From Streptomyces sp. NBC_00663 (GTDB lineage: Bacteria; Actinomycetota; Actinomycetes; Streptomycetales; Streptomycetaceae): a stretch of 64,000 nucleotides of DNA. How positions within the stretch are numbered: position 1 is the first letter of the stretch; each line of letters opens with the position of its first letter. The stretch lies in contig NZ_CP109027.1 in assembly GCF_036226885.1 (NCBI RefSeq), positions 3,658,001 to 3,722,000 of the forward strand. The letters are read 5' to 3'. Position numbers and translations under genes: made by a program. The notes under the pieces are model-generated. The model saw nothing but the letters and a program-made list of their open reading frames with translations. It was not told where the DNA came from and did not search any database. Below, in pieces: positions 58,609 through 64,000 of this stretch.

Positions 58609-59164
58609 GCGTGCCCCTCCTCATCCAGCGCGCTCCGAAGCGCGCCGTGAGCGCTCCCAGGGCCGCGCCCGCCACGACGTCGGACGGGTAGTGGACGCCG
58701 ACGACGAGGCGCGAGAGGCACATGGCGGCGGCGAGAGAGGGGAGCAGCCGCACGCCGCGCCGGGGGCGCCCCCCACGCGTTCCGCACGCCCCCAGCGCGC
58801 CGAAGGTGACCGCGGCCGCCGCGGCGGAGGCCGCGTGCGCGCTCGGGAAGGAGTAGCGGCCGGCGGTGCGGACCAGGGGTTCGACGTGCGTGGGGCGTGG
58901 GCGGCGTACCACCCTTTTCACGCCCATGCCGACGGCGTGTGCGCCTGCGACGAGCGCGGTTCCGCGCAACCAGGCGCCGCGCCGCGCGCCGTCCACGGCG
59001 GCTCCCGCAAGACCCGCCGCAAGCCACAGTGCACCGTGCTCGCCGGCCCGGGACAACGCACGCGCGGCACCACCGACGCGCGGATCGGCACCGCACGCCC
59101 AGAGTGCCGAAAGGATTCGGTGGTCGATGCCGTCGTGCGCGACGCGGTGGTCGAAGGAGCCCAT
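58601..59164 (-). CDS. PAP2 phosphatase, probable polyprenyl-phosphoribose-phosphate phosphatase
   Basis: The 187-residue membrane protein has the three PAP2 motifs: KRVVRRPRP (98-106 region), YSFPSAHAASA and CLSRLVVGVHYPSDVVAG. The His of the second motif and His/Asp of the third form the catalytic set. In mycobacteria a gene in this position (Rv3807c) encodes a similar phosphatase proposed to remove the 5-phosphate from DPPR; the overlap with the UbiA gene supports the same job here. It lies divergent from the DprE1 gene. Confidence 0.82.
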   Translation of the reverse strand: MGSFDHRVAHDGIDHRILSALWACGADPRVGGAARALSRAGEHGALWLAAGLAGAAVDGARRGAWLRGTALVAGAHAVGMGVKRVVRRPRPTHVEPLVRTAGRYSFPSAHAASAAAAAVTFGALGACGTRGGRPRRGVRLLPSLAAAMCLSRLVVGVHYPSDVVAGAALGALTARFGARWMRRGTHD

Positions 59165-59251
59165 GAGGACTCACTGTTCACGTCGACGCCGCCTGGACTC
59201 CGACAATATTGAGCGACATCCCATTAATCACCCATTTCGGGGAGAGGATTG

Positions 59252-59277
59252 ATGTTCTGTGATGTTCCGGATGTTCC
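59252..59277. promoter_or_regulatory. Three GATGTTC direct repeats upstream of dprE1
   Basis: GATGTTC occurs at 59252, 59262 and 59271, about one helical turn apart, inside an AT-richer divergent promoter region. The last copy ends 26 nt before the TACGGT box. An activator or repressor array is inferred. Confidence 0.45.
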
Positions 59278-59303
59278 AAAACCAATCCCCCACCTGAGGG
59301 CGA

Positions 59304-59309
59304 TACGGT
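59304..59309 (+). promoter_or_regulatory. -10 box TACGGT, leaderless start of dprE1
   Basis: TACGGT, 7 nt, then the ATG at 59317; no Shine-Dalgarno sequence. Confidence 0.5.
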
Positions 59310-59316
59310 CACCGAC

Positions 59317-60666
59317 ATGTCTGCCGAGACCGTTTCCGTCACGGGATGGGGCCGTACGGCGCCCACCACGGCCCGTCTGGTCCGCCCGCGGACGTACGAG
59401 GAGGCCGTGGCCGCGGTCCGCGGCTGCGGGGCCCGCGGAAGCATCCCCAGGGGCCTGGGACGGGCGTACGGCGACGCGGCGCAGAACGCCGGCGGCGAGG
59501 TCCTCGACATGACGGGCCTGGACCGCGTCCACGCGATCGACGCCGACGGCGGCACCGTGCTGTGCGCCGCGGGCGTCTCCCTGCACCGACTGATGCGGGT
59601 CCTGCTGCCGCTCGGCTGGTTCGTCCCGGTCACGCCCGGCACCCGCTACGTCACGGTCGGCGGAGCCATCGGTGCCGACATCCACGGCAAGAACCACCAT
59701 GTCTGCGGCGCCTTCTCCCGGCATGTGCTGTCGTTCGAACTCCTCACCGCCGACGGCGAGATCCGCACCGTGAGCCGCGGTACGCCCCTGTTCGACGCGA
59801 CCACCGGCGGTATGGGCCTGACCGGCGTGATCCTGACCGCGACGGTGCAGCTCCAGCCGGTGCAGACCTCGCTGATGAGGGTCGACACCGAACGCGCGCG
59901 TGACCTCGACGACCTGATGGCCCGGCTGTCCGCCACCGACGACCACTACCGGTACTCGGTCGCCTGGATCGACCTGCTCGCGCGGGGCACGGCGACCGGC
60001 CGCGCGGTGCTCACCCGCGGCGAGCACGCGCCCCTCGACGCGCTGGGCACGCGTGCGCGTGCAGACGCGCTGGCGTTCCGGCCCTCTCGGCTCCCGGCCC
60101 CGCCCGCCCGTCTTCCGGAGGGGCTGCTGAGCCGCCGTGGCGTGGGCTGGTTCAACGAGCTCTGGTACCGCACCGCCCCACGCGCGCGTACCGGCCGACT
60201 CCAGAAGCTCTCGGCCTTCTTCCACCCCCTGGACGGGGTCCCGCACTGGAACCGGATCTACGGCCGCGGCGGCTTCGTGCAGTACCAGTTCGTCGTGCCG
60301 TACGGCCAGGAGGACACCCTGCGCCGGATCGTGCGCCGCCTCTCAGAGCGGCGCTGCCCCTCGTTCCTGGCCGTCCTCAAGCGCTTCGGGGACGCCGACC
60401 CCGGCTGGCTCTCCTTTCCGCTGCCCGGCTGGACCCTGGCCCTGGACATCCCGACGGGGCTGCCCGGCCTCGGTCCCCTCCTCGACGAACTGGACGAGGA
60501 GGTGGCCGCGGCCGGCGGGCGGGTCTACCTCGCCAAGGACTCCCGGCTGCGCCCCGAGCTGCTCGCCGCGATGTACCCACGCCTCGACGACTTCCGGGCG
60601 CTGCGCGCGGAGTTGGACCCGCGCGGGGTGTTCGTCTCGGACCTGTCCCGCCGCCTCGACCTGTAG
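59317..60666 (+). CDS. dprE1: DprE1-like decaprenylphosphoryl-ribose 2'-oxidase
   Basis: The 449-residue flavoenzyme has an FAD_binding_4 domain (PRGLGRAYGDAAQNAGG near 45, YVTVGGAIGADIHGKNHH near 111) and an aldonolactone-oxidase-type C-terminal domain (PLDGVPHWNRIYGRGGFVQYQF, LAKDSRLRPE). It matches M. tuberculosis DprE1, which oxidises the ribose 2-OH of polyprenyl-phosphoribose. His123 and Lys407 align with DprE1 His132 and Lys418. The Cys387 position, target of benzothiazinones, is Ala375 in GWTLALDIP. It is divergent from PAP2/UbiA and followed by DprE2 after a repeat tract. Confidence 0.9.
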   Translation: MSAETVSVTGWGRTAPTTARLVRPRTYEEAVAAVRGCGARGSIPRGLGRAYGDAAQNAGGEVLDMTGLDRVHAIDADGGTVLCAAGVSLHRLMRVLLPLGWFVPVTPGTRYVTVGGAIGADIHGKNHHVCGAFSRHVLSFELLTADGEIRTVSRGTPLFDATTGGMGLTGVILTATVQLQPVQTSLMRVDTERARDLDDLMARLSATDDHYRYSVAWIDLLARGTATGRAVLTRGEHAPLDALGTRARADALAFRPSRLPAPPARLPEGLLSRRGVGWFNELWYRTAPRARTGRLQKLSAFFHPLDGVPHWNRIYGRGGFVQYQFVVPYGQEDTLRRIVRRLSERRCPSFLAVLKRFGDADPGWLSFPLPGWTLALDIPTGLPGLGPLLDELDEEVAAAGGRVYLAKDSRLRPELLAAMYPRLDDFRALRAELDPRGVFVSDLSRRLDL

Positions 60667-60931
60667 AACCGCCTCACCTTCCAGAGCACCGGCTTCGCCC
60701 TCTGGAGCCCACGCTTCGACCTCTGGAGCCCCACGCTTCGCCCTGTAGACCCCACCTCGACCTCCGAAGCCCCGCGTTCGCCCTGTAGATCCCACCTCGA
60801 CCTCCGGAGCCCCATGCTTCGCCCGGAGCCCCACGCTTCGCCCTTGTAGACCCCGCCTCGACCTCCGAAGCCCCGCGCTTCGCCGCCTCGACCTCCCGAG
60901 CCTCTGGCTCGACCCATAGGAGCTGCTTGCC
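60667..60931. repeat. Degenerate 40-bp tandem repeats between dprE1 and dprE2
   Basis: From about 60675 to 60910 a unit of roughly 40 bp (CGACCTCCGAAGCCCCGCG, then TTCGCCCTGTAGATCCCACCT) recurs five to six times with indels, including an internal short duplication at about 60806-60840. The minus-strand ORFs across it are repeat artefacts. A ribosome-binding site, AGGAG, lies at its end. Confidence 0.75.
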
Positions 60932-61687
60932 GTGAAGGACGCCTTCGGCCTCCCCCAGTCCCTGCTCGTCCTCGGCGGTACGTCCGAGATCGCGCTGGCC
61001 ACCGCCCGCCGTCTCGTCGCCCGCCGCACCCGCACCGTGTGGCTGGCGGGGCGCCCGTCGCCCGCGCTGGAGCAGTCCGCGGCCGACCTGCGCGCCCTGG
61101 GAGCCGACGTGCGCACCGTCGCCTTCGACGCGCTCGACCCCGGGTCCCACGACGCGGTTCTCGGCAAGGTCTTCGCCGAGGGCGACATCGACATGGTGCT
61201 GTTCGCCTTCGGTGTCCTCGGTGACCAGGCGCACGACGAGCGTGAACCGCTGGACGCGGTGCGGGTCGCGCAGACCAACTACACGGGCGCGGTGTCGGCG
61301 GGCCTGGTCTCCGCGAGCGCGTTGCAGGCGCAGGGACACGGCTCCCTGGTGGTCCTCTCCTCGGTCGCCGGCGAACGTGCCCGCCGCTCCAACTTCATCT
61401 ACGGCTCCAGCAAGGCCGGCCTCGACACCTTCGCCCAGGGGCTGGGCGACGCCCTGCACGGCACCGGCGTGCACGTCATGGTCGTGCGCCCCGGGTTCGT
61501 CCGCACGAAGATGACCGCCGGCCTTCCCGAGGCGCCGCTCGCGACGACGCCCGAGGAGGTCGCGAAGGCCGTGGAGCTGGGTCTCAGGCGACGTTCGGAG
61601 ACCGTGTGGGTGCCCGGGGCGCTCCGGTGGGTGATGTCGGCTCTGCGGCACGTACCCCGCGAGGCGTTCCGACGGCTGCCGATCTAG
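60932..61687 (+). CDS. dprE2: DprE2-like decaprenylphosphoryl-2-keto-ribose reductase
   Basis: The 251-residue short-chain dehydrogenase has LLVLGGTSEIALATARRL (nucleotide loop), LVVLSSVAGERARRSNFIYGSSKAGLDTF with the Ser/Tyr/Lys catalytic set, and VVRPGFVRTKMTAGL. The GGTSEI loop and RRSNFIYGSSKA segment match mycobacterial DprE2 (254 residues), which reduces the 2-keto intermediate to polyprenyl-phospho-arabinose with NADH. AGGAG lies 10 nt before the GTG. It completes the four-enzyme pathway. Confidence 0.88.
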   Translation: MKDAFGLPQSLLVLGGTSEIALATARRLVARRTRTVWLAGRPSPALEQSAADLRALGADVRTVAFDALDPGSHDAVLGKVFAEGDIDMVLFAFGVLGDQAHDEREPLDAVRVAQTNYTGAVSAGLVSASALQAQGHGSLVVLSSVAGERARRSNFIYGSSKAGLDTFAQGLGDALHGTGVHVMVVRPGFVRTKMTAGLPEAPLATTPEEVAKAVELGLRRRSETVWVPGALRWVMSALRHVPREAFRRLPI

Positions 61688-61821
61688 CGGCTGTCGGGGC
61701 GGCGGGCGCCGTGGAGGACGTCGTGCCCTGCCGTCCGAGGATCCTGAAGTCGCCTATGGAGACGGGATCTTCGGCGGAGCCGTCCCCTCGCTCGTCGTCC
61801 CGTGGTCCCGTCGTGGCCCGG

Positions 61822-62406
61822 TCAGTGGGCGGTCGTGCCCTGTTCCACGGAGGCGGAGGACGCCTGAGGAGGCACCACGGCGGTCCCGCCGAAGGCGTAC
61901 TCGCGCAGCTTGCGCCACACGCCGTCCGGGCCCTGTTCGTAGAGGGCGAAGCCGGTGCACGGCCAGCGGGCCTCGTAGTCGGCGAGTTCCTCGTACGCGC
62001 GGTCCATGGCCGCTTCGTCGATGCCGTGGGCGACCGTGACGTGGGGGTGGTACGGGAACTGGAGTTCGCGGGCGACCGGCCCGGAGGCGTCACGGACCTG
62101 CTTCTGGAGCCAGGTGCAGGCCTCGGCTCCCTCGGCGACCTGGACGAACACGACCGGTGACAGTGGCCGGAAGGTGCCGGTGCCGGACAGCCGCATCGGA
62201 AACGCGCGGCCGGCCGCGGCGACCTCGGTGAGGTGCGCCTCGATGGCGGGCAGCGCGTCGTCGTCGACCTCTGTCGGGGGCAGCAGGGTGACATGCGTGG
62301 GGATGCCGTGAGCCGCGGCGTCGCCGAAGCCCGCGCGCAGCTGCTGGAGCTGGCTGCCGTGAGGCTCCGGGACCGCGATCGACACACCGATCGTTACGGT
62401 CCCCAC
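61822..62406 (-). CDS. 2'-5' RNA ligase/2H phosphoesterase family protein
   Basis: The 194-residue protein has the two HxT motifs of the 2H superfamily, THVTLLPPT near residue 38 and HPHVTVAHG near 120, that form the catalytic site of LigT/ThpR-like cyclic phosphodiesterases. Its RNA or nucleotide substrate is not known. AGGAG lies 5 nt before the GTG at 62406. It is downstream of trpS on the same strand, 185 nt away. Confidence 0.87.
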   Translation of the reverse strand: MGTVTIGVSIAVPEPHGSQLQQLRAGFGDAAAHGIPTHVTLLPPTEVDDDALPAIEAHLTEVAAAGRAFPMRLSGTGTFRPLSPVVFVQVAEGAEACTWLQKQVRDASGPVARELQFPYHPHVTVAHGIDEAAMDRAYEELADYEARWPCTGFALYEQGPDGVWRKLREYAFGGTAVVPPQASSASVEQGTTAH

Positions 62407-62591
62407 GTCGTCTCCTGTCTTCCCTCTCGGGTGTCGGGGGTCTCCCCCGTGTCGGGTTCGTCCCGGCCGTCCGGCTATCGACTGTACGGCCACGGCTGTG
62501 ATGTGGGCAGGCGCAACCGTAGTGATGTGCAGCGCTCTGCCCAGTGGTACGTCTGTACGGTTCTGTGCGGTGGTACGCGTGCGTGCTCGCC

Positions 62592-64000
<1,409 letters not shown>

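Noticed and set aside
60343..61651. Minus-strand frames of 311 and 325 codons with Trp/Gly/Arg repeats
   Set aside because: They arise from the degenerate 40-bp repeats between dprE1 and dprE2 and from antisense of those genes. No start signal or family match.

Overview
The window is a very GC-rich chromosomal segment from a Streptomyces-type actinomycete. Evidence is the strong third-position G/C bias, the frequent GTG starts, ATGA-coupled genes, a SCO4848-family membrane protein, and a gene order that, as I recall it, matches the S. coelicolor region from trpS2 (SCO4839) to a BMP lipoprotein (SCO4884) read backwards. I see no rRNA, tRNA, CRISPR array or insertion sequence.

Layout. 1-2,740: a BMP-family lipoprotein and an M20 amidohydrolase. 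3,235-4,304: a small unknown protein and a methyltransferase. 4,322-19,205: a cell-surface glycopolymer cluster built around a nonulosonic acid of the Kdn/sialic type. It has a NeuB-like synthase, a NeuA cytidylyltransferase fused to a HAD phosphatase, and transferases of several unrelated families (GT52-like, DUF6716, GT2, polysialyltransferase-like, a GT8/pyruvyltransferase fusion, GT29), plus two methyltransferase-like proteins and an acyltransferase. 19,202-24,617: a TetR/flavin monooxygenase pair with twin palindromic operators, a LeuE exporter, a B12-dependent mutase large subunit and an L,D-transpeptidase lipoprotein. 24,830-32,377: two paralogous sigma factor/membrane-partner modules and a secreted peptidoglycan amidase with FG-GAP repeats, flanked by two paralogous small genes. 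32,489-37,432: small unknowns, a GH20 hexosaminidase and an OHCU-decarboxylase-like protein.

37,686-41,095 is the succinate dehydrogenase operon sdhCDAB. 41,278-51,621 holds a decayed membrane-protein gene, a DUF4132 operon, a VOC protein, a TetR regulator facing an MMPL transporter, a two-component system and an RsbW-like ATPase. 51,718-57,251 holds a peptide-type solute-binding protein, a metallophosphoesterase, the SCO4848-family protein, a D-Ala-D-Ala carboxypeptidase and a YihY/BrkB protein. 57,520-61,687 carries all four enzymes known in mycobacteria to make polyprenyl-phospho-arabinose (UbiA/DPPR synthase, PAP2 phosphatase, DprE1, DprE2). 61,822 to the end has a 2H phosphoesterase, trpS and the start of an ECF sigma gene.

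Envelope building dominates: a Kdn-type polymer, peptidoglycan enzymes (LDT, amidase, DacA, GH20) and a lipid-linked arabinose donor. The most notable signals are the GT29 enzyme with a complete HX4E motif, the complete DPA pathway in a presumed arabinogalactan-free genus with Ala at the DprE1 Cys387 position, the duplicated sigma modules sharing an extracytoplasmic two-cysteine domain, a recurrent leaderless promoter design, and an intergenic repeat family that overlaps gene 3' ends.
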